From: Tetrahymena thermophila SB210
Taxonomy: Eukaryota; Ciliophora; Oligohymenophorea; Hymenostomatida; Tetrahymenidae
Direction of reading: 5' to 3'
Assembly (NCBI RefSeq): GCF_000189635.1
Contig: NW_002476575.1
Coordinates: forward strand, 124,001 to 188,000
Length of the DNA stretch: 64,000 nt
Translations under genes and position numbers: made by a program
In this document: positions 1 through 11,500 of the stretch, piece by piece
Layout of the letters: each line of letters opens with the position of its first letter
Position numbering within the stretch: position 1 is the stretch's first letter
The notes under the pieces: generated by a model
The model's input: only the letters and a program-made list of their open reading frames with translations
Database searches by the model: none
What the model was told of the DNA's origin: nothing

Positions 1-327
1 CAAAGACTTTTATAAGAGAATTTCAGAATTCAACTTATCTTAAAGCGATTATTTAAGGAGTATTTAATTGTACTTGAAACAATATTTAACAAAAAGCTTT
101 AAGTTTTTTCGAAAAAACAAGTATTTCTTGAATTATGATGCAAGATAGGCAGATAAGATAAATGGAATAATATCCTAAATTTTCTAAATTTTTGAAAAAG
201 ATTTCAAATTGGAGGTATATTCTTCTACCTCCAACTCTTTTTGTTGCTCCGAATAAGTATTTTCAATATCGGTTAAAGTAGTACTAACATTATTATTATT
301 ACTATTACTAGACTCTACAAATTTCAT
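1..327 (-). CDS. 5' end of an unrecognised gene, partial at left edge
   Basis: Reading leftwards from an ATG at 327, the frame stays open for 109 codons to the window edge under the ciliate code, with TAA/TAG as Gln and no TGA. The start is Ser/Asn/Thr-rich (MKFVESSNSNNNNV), followed by an acidic stretch (EQQKELEVEEY) and then a basic, hydrophobic segment (IIPFILSAYLAS, KKYLFFRKNLKLFV). I do not recognise a family. The open frame and Gln/Asn-rich composition match the other genes here, and the DNA upstream (beyond 330) turns strongly AT-rich. It could be a complete first exon with an intron beyond the edge. An open frame of this length could also occur by chance with one stop codon, so confidence is moderate. 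Confidence 0.5.
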
Positions 328-3300
328 TTGCTAGTCCAAAATCAAACAACTATTTAGCTTAAATATTATTAATTACTTCTTTTTATACTTCTTTTTGCTA
401 ATATCAAACTATGAATGAAAAAATCAACCAATCTATCTATCAATGAATACATACTTTATCAAATTAATACGCAAAATAAATCTATAAAACATAAAAAATC
501 CTTATATTTCTCACAGTTAATTTGCTTGCTTGCTTTGTTTGTTTGCTTGCTTGCAATATAATAAATAATTAAATATACAAGAATACAAATTTATTATTTA
601 AACCACACACTTTTTTTTCATTACACTGTGAAACTAAAAATGATTGATATGATATTTTTCTTTCATTCATTTATTCTAAATATTTACTTATTAATTTAGT
701 TTATTTTTATGAGACTATCTACTATTGATTTATAATAGAGCTTGATAAAGCATTTTGCTGTTTTATTTATTTTTAAACGAACAAAGATCATCTATTGATC
801 TAATATCATTTCTATTCTAATTTAAGTAAAATGATAAATACTTTCTAATTAAAATACTTATCAAAATAAAAGATAAAAAAACAAAAAAAGTCAACTTTTT
901 TAAAGAGAAATTGTTTGGGTTAAAAAATTTAATGATATTTCAAAAAATTAATTAAAAGTAAAAATCAATTAGAGTTGAATATTATTCAGTTCAAAATCGC
1001 TGATTTTTACTTGAAAATAAATTAACTTTGTTCTACAAACATAAGTAATTAAAAATATTTGTTATAAGCTAAATGAACAGATTAGATGAAATTTTCCTCT
1101 TATATTTAATGAAATAATAACTCTTTTTTATTCTACAAAAATTCTACCAATTAATATTATTTGTATATACTACAAAAACTATTTAATTTTGTCTTCTATT
1201 AGATAAATATTTTTTTTTTTACAATTTTTTTAATCTATTTTTTGATGAAATAATTAAATATTTAAATTTAGCTGTTTAGAATGAAATTTCATAATATGTA
1301 TTAAATTTACAATATAATTGATTGATTTAACACTATTGTTTTCAAAGTGAATATTAATTAATTAATTTTTATTTATAAATGAATGAAATATAAATTTATC
1401 AGGAATAGACAAAAAATATTTTTGCTCTACATAGTGTATTTAGCAAAAATCACTTTTAGATTTATTGTAAAATTTTTAGTTGCTAAATATTTTTTACTTT
1501 CTAAATGTTTTGATTGAGAAGGTCAATCATACTTTCATAGAATTTTTATTTTTTGAAAAGAGTCATCTAGCCAGATGCATAGCGTAGTGTGGCAGTTTAT
1601 AGATGTAAAGTATTATTGAAAGACTAAATGATTTAATAAAGTAATAGAAGTAGATTCAAAATAAATTAATTGGCTATAAAATAAAGATAAAAGATAAGGA
1701 GCAGTTTTTAGACATATATAATTTTATTTTGACAAACGATTATAAAAAATGATGGGTTTTAATTTTGAGCAAGTAAAATTTTGAATTTTGGTTAATATAG
1801 ATGATGAATTAAATTGTTTAATCAGCCTATTTTACTTTCAAGAAAAAAGTAAAAAAATAGATGCATCAAAATAAAAAATAAAAAGAAACGAAATTTATAA
1901 AATTTTAGTTTTAATTAACACAGTGTTTTCCTTCTGTTAACAGTTTGTCTATTAGTTAATAATTTTTAAAGCAGTAATGCCCAAAACAATATTGATTGGA
2001 TCTTAATTTTATTTATTTATTTAATTAATTAATAATGCCTATACTATACTTACAGTCTTTTAAAGACTAGGATCATTCATTTATTCTTATGTTCATATTG
2101 TTTTTATTTTTTAGTTTTACAACAAAAATGGTAGCTATTTTTAGTTTTAGAAAAAATCCATCAAATTTTTAGCGTTAACGTATCAATTCATGCTTGTTAT
2201 ATTCAAATAAAATCTACATAGAAAATAAATTATTAATAATAACTGAACTAATTCATTTCCTTTTTAATTTACTTCTTTTTTTTTGAATAAAGTAGAAAAC
2301 CAAATTATATTAGAAATGATTTCAAAATTTGAAGCATAAAACATATTTAAAGTTAAACTCCATCTTAATTTCAGAAGAAAGGAATGCAATAAACAAAGCT
2401 AGCATCAATTTATTTATAATATTTTCGAGGAGAAATGAAAAAATGAGAGAATACTTTTTAAAAATGCCAATTTTATAAGGAATTAATTTGAAAAGTATTC
2501 ATAAAATCATAATTCATATGAAAAAAGTATTAAGAATTTTAAAATTATTTATTTTTCTACTTTATTTTAAATTTATTTTTTTATTTATTGAACACAAAAC
2601 GCATAAAATCTCCATTTAACTGTTTATTCATAGTGAGTTTTAGGTAATCAAGCCATTTGCAAACATTTAAAGATAAATTTTATTTCGCAGAATAGATTTT
2701 ATATTTGTATTAAATCTAATCAAATCTATTGATTACTGTTGAAAAATTCACATGAACCTGTCAAGTTTTTATTTTATATTTATTTTTAAAGGTAGAATCA
2801 ATACTCTGAAAAGCTTTACTAATAAAATGAAATTTTGTTTGATTAAGAATTTATTTAGTTGGTATATTTTAAGTTTGTTCTATACTGTTCCAAATATTTA
2901 GGGTTATTTTTTATCATTTTTAAATTTGAGTTTTAAGGGAAAGAAAGTTAGTTGTATTTATTTGTTTATTCATATCAAAACTTCTTTTTACATTAAAGAT
3001 TTTGTAATTCTCTATATTAGATTTTACTTTAAATTCTTCACGGTCTAGGCAGTTGAAATTTTAGTGGCTTTAAGAGCAAATTCGTCCAATTTTAGACTAG
3101 AATCACTTAGTGCTTAATCAGTAAATATTTATCCATTTTATGTCTGGTTTTTATAGCAGATAAAACAAATGTATGAAATAATATGAAATAAAGGTATTAG
3201 TTGTATGGATGATTATAATTTTATGGTAAAATATCTTGATTTGAATAAGAAAATTTGACTTTGTTTGTAAAATTTGTTGTACTTTTCTATTTTGTTTGGA

Positions 3301-3706
3301 AAAAAAATGGATAATTTTATTACATCATTAGGGATTGTAAATCTATTGTATGCAAGTTATCTAATAGAAAGTTTAAGTCTAGAAAATCTTAAAAAACTAA
3401 ATTATTCCTGATTAATACTAAATATGACTCATCATCGAAATTATCTATTTTCTCATAATAAATTTGATTTAATTTACTCATAAATTCGTTACTGCGGCTC
3501 ATCAAATCAAATAAAAAAAAAAGGATTTTTTTGGTCTATTGCAAGCAAAGATTAATTTAAAACGCAAGCCATGCTAAATATAAAGATTTGTATAATTAAT
3601 ATTAAAACAAGAAAAAGATTAAATAAATTTAGATAAAAAATATTATAAATTAATAAATACAGCTAAGTTAAATCAATCTTATTAGCTACTATTTAAGTAT
3701 TTATAA
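328..3706. other. AT-rich intergenic region, no gene seen
   Basis: This is 3.4 kb between the divergent starts of the left-edge gene and the P-type ATPase, so it should hold both promoters. I found no open frame with protein-like composition and no tRNA-like A/B-box pair. Small islands stand out: a GCTT/GTTT repeat at 521-554, a less AT-rich patch at about 1558-1600, and another at about 3040-3110. None can be assigned a function by eye. Confidence 0.6.
521..554. repeat. TTGC/TTTG tetranucleotide tract
   Basis: Short imperfect tandem tract of TTGC units interrupted by TTTG units, upstream of the left-edge gene. It is a simple repeat with no coding content. Confidence 0.7.
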
Positions 3707-6700
3707 ATGAGTTAAGTTAATGTCAGGTAGTCTGCCTCTCTCGTAAGAAAATTCGAAGAAATGAGGCAGTCTATCTAAATCAACAACTCTATTCAGCAAA
3801 TGAGATAGAGTTAATAGTACTAGACTGGTATTCAAGAAAACTAAGATGGCAACAAAGTAGCCCATAGAAACGCAGACGTCCTCGAAGAAATAGGTTTGAA
3901 GACTGAAGATGTCTTCATCAATAACAATGGAACATAGGTATAATAGCAACAAGATCACCATGCTAAAGGCAAATAAATTTCTAAAGAAGACAAGTCTAAG
4001 AAAGAATTAGTCGAAAAAGTTGACCACAAGATTTCTCTTGAGGAACTTAGATAAAAGTATGAAACTGACTACTAAAAGGGTCTTACCGAAGAATAAGCTG
4101 CTCATTTACTCAAAATTCATGGTGAGAATAAACTTACTGAGAAGGTAAAAACTCCTTTCTGGGTTAAGATTCTTATTGAATTGACTAATGGTTTCGCGCT
4201 CTTACTTTGGATCAGTGCTGGTTTATGTTTCCTTGCTTATGGCCTAAGTCCTGATGATCCCTCTAACATCTATTTGGCTATTGTCATTCTCGTTGTCATC
4301 TTCATCACTACCGCTATTACTTTCCAACAGAATTCCAAGAGTGAAGCTCTGATGAACTCATTTAAAAACTTCATTCCTGCAAAATGTATTGTAATCAGAG
4401 GAGGATAACCAAAGTCAATTGATGCAGCTCACTTGGTTGTTGGTGATATAGTATCTATCAGATTGGGAGAGAAGATACCAGCTGATATTCGTATCCTTGA
4501 ATCAAATGAAATGAAAGTTGATAACTCACCTCTCACTGGTGAGTGCGAACCTCTTTTGCGTACTGTTGAGTGCTCTCATCCCGAAAGTTATCTAGAAACC
4601 TCAAATATTGCTTTCTTTGGTACTTTATGCAAAGAAGGTAATGGCAAAGGTATTGTCATTTGCACCGGTGATAGAACTACTCTTGGATAAATCGCTGATT
4701 TGTCATCAGGTGAGAAAAAGGTTAAGACTCCTCTTCGTTAAGAACTTGACCGTTTTGTCATTTTAATTACTATCATCGCTATTTTCCTTGGTGTTCTTTT
4801 CTTCTTGTTAGCCTACTTCTACATGAAATACGATTACATGGTTTGCATCGTTTTTGGTATTGGTATTCTTGTCGCTAACGTACCCGAAGGTTTATTGGGT
4901 TGCATTACCATTTCCTTGGCTATTACTGCTAAGAATCTCGCTGTAAAAAATGTTCTTGTTAAGAATCTAGAAGCTGTTGAAACCCTTGGTTCTACTTCTT
5001 GTATTTGCTCAGACAAAACTGGTACTCTTACTCAGAATGTTATGTCTGTCAAGAATATGTGGTTTAAGGATAAGATTTACATGTGCAAGAACAAAGTCCA
5101 TCTTAAGCAAGGTGAAATTCCTGAGTACGATATCAACGATAACGATTTCTAAACCCTTCAAAAGGCTGCTATGTTGAGTAGTGAAGCTCGTTTTGATACC
5201 TCCTCAGTTAAAGACCAATCTAACATCGACTACATAACATGTCCAGTTATGGGAGATGCCACCGAAACTGGTATCATTAGATTCTTTTAATACATTGATG
5301 ATGTCAACAAATTCCGTGAAAGATATTAAATTGCTAAAAACCCTGATGGAACATACGGTAAAATGCCTTTTAACTCATAAGTTAAATTTGCATTGACCAT
5401 CATTCAAGAATAGCTTCCTGGTAGCAACTACACTGTTTATATCAAAGGTGCTCCTGAAAAGATTTGGAGTTACTGCAATTCAGTTATGATTAATGGCTAA
5501 CCAAGTCAAATTGATTAAACATGGTAGAAGAAATTCAAAGCAGTCAATCTCACTTTTGGTAAGGGAGGTGAAAGAGTTCTTGGATTTGCTAAGCTCCATT
5601 TACCTGCTGAAGATTTCCCTGAAGGCTTTATTTTCAATGTTTCTTCACTTTAAAAATTCCCCTTCAAATTGGCTAATTTCTAGTTCTGCGGTCTTATTTC
5701 ATTGATGGATCCTCCTAAAACTAGAGTTCCCTATGCAATTTTGGAATGCAGATCTGCTGGTGTCAAAGTTATCATGGTTACAGGCGATCAACCTCCTACT
5801 GCTGCTGCCATCGCCAAAGAAGTCAACATTATTCCTAAGGAAGTTATTACTAATGAAGATATCTTGGAACAAAATCCCAGTAAAACTTGGTGGGAAGCAA
5901 GTGAAGAGTGCGAGGCTATCATTGTCCATGGTGATAGAATCGTAGAATCGTTTGAGAAATCATTATCTGAGTAAAAATAAGAAAACTTCTACTTGCGTTA
6001 ATGGGTAAAAAAACAATATTGCGTATTTGCAAGAACAACACCTGCTCAAAAATTACAAATTGTAGATGCTTGCCAAATGGAAGGATTTATTGTCGCTGCA
6101 ACAGGTGATGGTGTCAACGACTCTCCTGCTATCAAGAAAGCTGATATTGGTATTTCAATGAACTTGTCAGGATCTGATGTTACTAAAGATGCTGCTGATA
6201 TGGTTTTAATTGATGATGATTTTGCTTCTATTGTTTTGGGTGTTGAAGAAGGTAGAAAAATCTTCGATAACTTAAAGAAGACTGTTGTCTATCTTCTTAC
6301 TTCTAATATGACTGAAGTCGTTCCCTTCTTGGCTTTCATTATTTTGGAATTACCTTTACCTCTCTCTAGTATTTACATGTTAGTTATTTGTGTCGGAACT
6401 GATGTTTGGCCTGCCATTTCTTTAGCATATGAAGAAGCTGAACTTGATGTTATGACTAGAAGACCTCGTCTAAAATCTGAACATCTTGTTTCTAATAAAT
6501 TGATTACAATCGCTTACCTTCAAACTGGTTAAATTGCAAGTGCAGCAGGATTCCTAGGTTACTATGTTGCATTTAACTATTTCGGTTTCCCAGTCCTTTC
6601 ATTATTTGGTATGGCTTCTGGATCAGGTTACAAACCACCCAAAAATGATTTCAACGAAAGCTACATCAATCCTATCACAAATTAGATAGACAAGAATTAC

Positions 6701-7285
6701 AATACAGAAATATATAAGATAACAGGAACTACTCGTTGTGACTAATTAAATAAAGATTAACAAGATAAATTAGACAAATTAAAATACACTGTAGACTGGT
6801 TTACTGTTACTGAAGGTAACTACGATTTAAGAAAGACATTTGTAAAATGTGATACAGATTCAGGTATTTTTGTTCCCATTTACAAATGGAGTGACTGCGA
6901 TATTACCTTGAGTAAAAATAAATCACCTATCACTGACTAAACTGCCTGTTATTCAACTGATGCTTAAAGATATGCATAAAGTGTCTACTTCATCAGTGTT
7001 GTCTTACTACAATGGTCAAATATCTTTGCTTGCAAGAGTAGATCAACAAGTTACTCAACCACAGCATTTAATTCTATTATGATTCATGGTGTCATCTTCG
7101 AAACTTGTTTAACCGTTTTCCTTTAATACGTCCCAGGAGTATAAGAAGTCTTCGGTGGTAGACCTCTATTCTTCTGGCTCTGGACACCAGCCTTAATTTT
7201 CAGTATAACTTTACTTGTTTATGATGAATTAAGAAAATTCCTTTGTAGACATGTTAAGTGGTATTACAAATACTGTTACTGGTGA
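3707..7285 (+). CDS. P-type ATPase alpha subunit, Na+/K+-ATPase-like (P2C)
   Basis: A single uninterrupted frame of 1192 residues, starting at the ATG at 3707 and ending at TGA 7283-7285. Family signatures are clear: VANVPEGLL in M4, the phosphorylation loop [12 protein letters not shown] with the acceptor Asp at residue 436, KGAPE at 580-584, and the hinge [10 protein letters not shown] at 799-808. The M5-M6 text [13 protein letters not shown]...PAISLAYE and the C-terminal VYDELRKFL match animal Na,K-/H,K-ATPase alpha subunits. The N-terminus is long and Gln-rich (about 150 residues), and the M7-M8 loop is extended with several Cys. This family exports cations across the plasma membrane with aspartyl-phosphate chemistry, usually with a beta subunit; none is visible here. 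Oddities: the actuator motif is TGEC (277-280) rather than TGES, Cys895 replaces the first M6 Asp, and Asn1105 replaces the M8 Asp. Transported ions are therefore uncertain. Confidence 0.95.
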
Positions 7286-8597
7286 AAAAAATATAATTCA
7301 CTAAGATATAAAGAAAGAAAGTCTATTAATTCTTAAATTAATCATTTAATATTACTATAAAATAATAAATAAATATATATATCTATCTCCATTTTTGTTT
7401 AATAATTTAAATACATAAATAAATTAATAAATGTTACTTCGATATATTTTGTATTTTCTTAACATTATCCTTGATTGCTTAACTTAAAATTCATAATTAA
7501 AATACGAGATTGCATTTTTTAAGTAATATTTGCTTATCTTTTACAATATTAATTATTTTCTTTTGTTCATTAATTTCTTATTTTTTACATATTTTGCTAA
7601 TAACATTCAGCCAAACTATTTGTTAAGAAACATTTACTTTTACATACAAATTTTCTTACATAAATTATGAGTTTTCTACATCTAAGATTGAAAATAAAAG
7701 AGTATATATTATGAATACGAAGGCGCTATTTTATTCATTTTTTTACTTCAATATCCTACTTTGGCTAAATAAAAACTAATATCCATTCAATTTCAATGAA
7801 TTAATAAATTTATCTATATATCTTATTTAATTATTTGCAAATAAACAAATAAAAAAATTAAATTAATTTATTTTAGCAATTTGGTTATTTATATATGTAA
7901 GTAAATCTAATAATATTCAATAAATGAGGATTAGATAAACAAACACTAAATACAATAGGAATACAAAACTTAGAAAATAAATTTACCCTCCTTTATTATA
8001 GAGTTAAATGCCTTTTTCTACGTATTTATTTTAATTAAAAGAAGGAAGGATTTAAAAAATATTATATTTAGTTAAGGTTTAAAAAAAAATTCATTTTAAA
8101 AATAATAAAAAAATTGATTTTATTTATTTTTTACTTCATTTTGAAAATCTGTTAAAAGTAAAAAAATATTGATGATAAAAATAAATTATGTACACTAGAC
8201 TAAAGCGTATTCAATTAGTTAATAACAATTTAAGTAATAGACTATTTTCAAGATATTTATTTGTTTTGAAGTATTGAGCTCTTGCTAAATAGTAAAGTAA
8301 AATAAAATAGTAAGTGAGCTCATCAAAAATATTGTTAGATATAAACTAAATATTGATTAATTCAACTGTTCATTTAATAACTATTTAATTTATTCAACTC
8401 GTTTAACATATAATTAATCTATAAATTTTTCTTTTTGAATATTAACAAAGAGAAGTAAAAGTCTATATAATTATTCAAAGGTTTATATTTTAATAAAAAT
8501 CTAGGATTTTATTTGAACTATTTAAAGTAGTTGTTTTATTAAATCAATTAATTGACTGCGGATTTTTAGTTATTTTAGTAGGATTATTTATTGGTAG
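7286..8597. other. AT-rich intergenic region, no gene seen
   Basis: The 3' flank of the ATPase gene and the 5' flank of the TPR-kinase-like gene. It is low-complexity AT DNA with frequent TGA in all frames. I saw no RNA gene or repeat family. Confidence 0.6.
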
Positions 8598-11500
8598 ATG
8601 GATTTTTTTGAAGATGGAATTTAGCATTTCAAAGATAAGAATTATTAAGAAGCACTTAAGTGCTTTAAATAGGCTGTAGATGAAAATTAAAGAATCGAGG
8701 ATTGCAGGAATAAGATGGGAGAAATTTATGAAAGCATTTTGAAATTTGATTTGGCATTTGAAATGTATAATAGGAATATTAAGACTAAAAATGATGCAGA
8801 AGCTTATTTTAGAATTACTAATTTGCTCATGAATTAGAATAAATTAGAGTAAGCTAATTTTTTTATAAATCAGGGAACTCAATTTCATCCCCATAATGCT
8901 TCTTTGTATTACATGAAGGGTCTGCTTCTGCAATCTAAAATGCATTAACATTAAGAGGCTATTGCTAATTTTGATAAATGTTTGCAAAAGGATCCATCAT
9001 ACAAAGAAGCTCTGCTTAAGAAAATAGATAGTTTATTCGAATTAAAGGATTATCATACAATAATTGACTCATATAATAAATACTTAAAGCTTAGCAATAA
9101 TAATATAGAAGTTTATAAAAAAATAGGTAATGTGCAGATACTTCTGTTTTAGTACAAGAATGCCATAGAGAATTACCTTTTATGCATACAGTTAGATGAA
9201 AATTTTACTGAGGCATATCATAATTTGGGATGTGTTTATTAGATTGTCCATTAATATGATTCTGCTATTTAAATCTTTGATTAGTGCATTTCAGCTATGT
9301 TGAAAATTGCCAAGAACTAAGCTTTAAATTAAGATAATAATAATAAAGGCTTTACTAAAAAAAAGAGGAAAATTCTCATAGCTTAGAGGAGGAAAACTTA
9401 AGAACAAATATTAAGCAATTTAGCTATATAAAAGAAATTTGATGAGTTACTGCTATTTTTAAATAAATTGCTTCAACCTTGGAAAGACTTAATTTTAAAT
9501 AGCTCTGAGTATGTTTAGCAAAGGAAGGCATCAATAGCCTATAGAAATTAAGGAAATTAGAATAAGAATACTACTAGTCGTATCTCTTCTCGATTTGAAT
9601 AAATCATGTTTCTTTAACTTAGCAAAGCAAAGTGTTTAAAAGAGCTTGGAAGGTACGAAGAAAGCTTAAGAGAGTTGATAATCTGTGAGCAATCTGAATA
9701 GCATCTGAACGAATGTGCACTGTTAAAGAGCAAACTTCTTCTTTTGAGTAAATTAGAAGGTTACAAAATAGAAATAGAAAATAAAGAGAGCTAGATTCAA
9801 GATAATAATCAAGAAAATAATGCAATTTAACAAAACAATAATACAAAGAAAGAAAGTGAATTAAAAGAAGATTAAAACAATGATTGGCAAGTATCATAAA
9901 GAAAAGAAGCTGTGAAATGCTTGAGAGAGATATTAGAAAGGGATCCTACAAATTCAAAAGCATTATTGTAATTAGGGGAAATATACGAAATAGAAAAGGA
10001 AATACCTAAACAAATATAAATATATTCTTTTATTCTAGAACACGAGCCTTACAATGGAGAGGCTATCAATAAATTAATTAATCTCTCTAAGAAAGGGTTT
10101 AATGTTGATAATGTGAGAGAATTAAAAGGAAAATTGAATTATTTAAAACATTCTTAATATGAAGAATTTATTTATGCATGTTTACAAGCTGATCAGTTCA
10201 TGGAGTAAACAGAAATAACGAATTCTGTTGCAAGACTTTTAAATGAAGGGATTTAATTTTATCATTAAAATAAATATTAAGTTGAGAACTCAACTTCTTT
10301 CTTAAAATTATTCTTTTATTTTGGAAGATAATACGATTTATCAGTAAAGTATTACAATTTATTTAATGATTCTACTTCACCACAGTCAATGCTTATTTTT
10401 GCAAAGGCTCTTTTAAGATCAAATTAGATCATTAAAGCTTTGGATGTTATCAATTTCTTACAAAAATAATACATAATCACTTTACCTTAACAGTAAGGCT
10501 CTTAAGAGAATATTCAAAATTAATTTCCAAATATTTAAAATCAGACAACCATAATTGGCTCAAAACTAAACGTAGCAAATACATAGAGTTTAATCAATAA
10601 CAATTTACAGTTAACAAACAATGTTCAACAATAAAGCTAGCAAAATTTATTGAGTAAGATAGAAGTTTCAAAAGCTCATAGCAGCTCGATATCTTCAAGT
10701 GGTAGTAATCAAGGACTGAGTTTGATGAATTCTTAAAGCATCCCATTTAAAAATCAATTCACCAAAATCTGGCACCTATTTTTATTAGTTTAAGGCTAGT
10801 GTTTTGAAAAATTACAAATGTATGAAAAGGCACTCATTAGCTACTCAGACTCTGTCAGAGCTTAACCTAAATTTTATCTGACTTACTATCATAGAGGATA
10901 ACTTTATTATAAAATGGGATTATTGGGAGATGCGCTTAAAAACGTGGAAAAAGCCATACAATTTAACTTGTTTCACACAAATTCATTGCTTTTAATGGCG
11001 AAAATATATCAAAAACAACAGAAAAAATCTGAGTATTTGCAAACTTTATAGAAAGGATTAAAACTTTTATCTAATTCAATTTCTTTGACACATATTGGGG
11101 ATGAAGATGATGCAGAATTTCTTCTAGCAGACAGTGGAAGAGCAGATGAGCTCAATGACGAAAATACACTCTATTCAAACAATAAGCTAGAAGAGTAGGA
11201 TGATGATGAAGATGAACAAGAATTTGATTATTTCATCTAACAAAAGATAAAAAAACTGCAGAAGTCAAATATGACATCTGCTTCTATCAATGAAAGAGTT
11301 CCTTCGCATTTAATTGAAGGTATTTCTTCTTTTGAAGGAAATTTCTTAGAAGAAAGCAAATTTCATCTTGAAACCACTCTGACTGAAGTTATAATATAAG
11401 AATAAAAGTCTTTAGCTTAAGATCCTATCCTTCTATTGTGCTAAGATCAAGAACATCTCTCCCAAACCAGATTTGCAGCCCATTTTTACCTTCACCAAAA

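Noticed and set aside
3701..3961. Minus-strand open frame of 86 codons
   Set aside because: It is antisense to the N-terminal exon of the P-type ATPase, whose plus-strand frame is continuous with the conserved domain.
9619..9897. Minus-strand open frame of 92 codons
   Set aside because: Antisense shadow of the TPR-rich exon; low-complexity hydrophobic translation.
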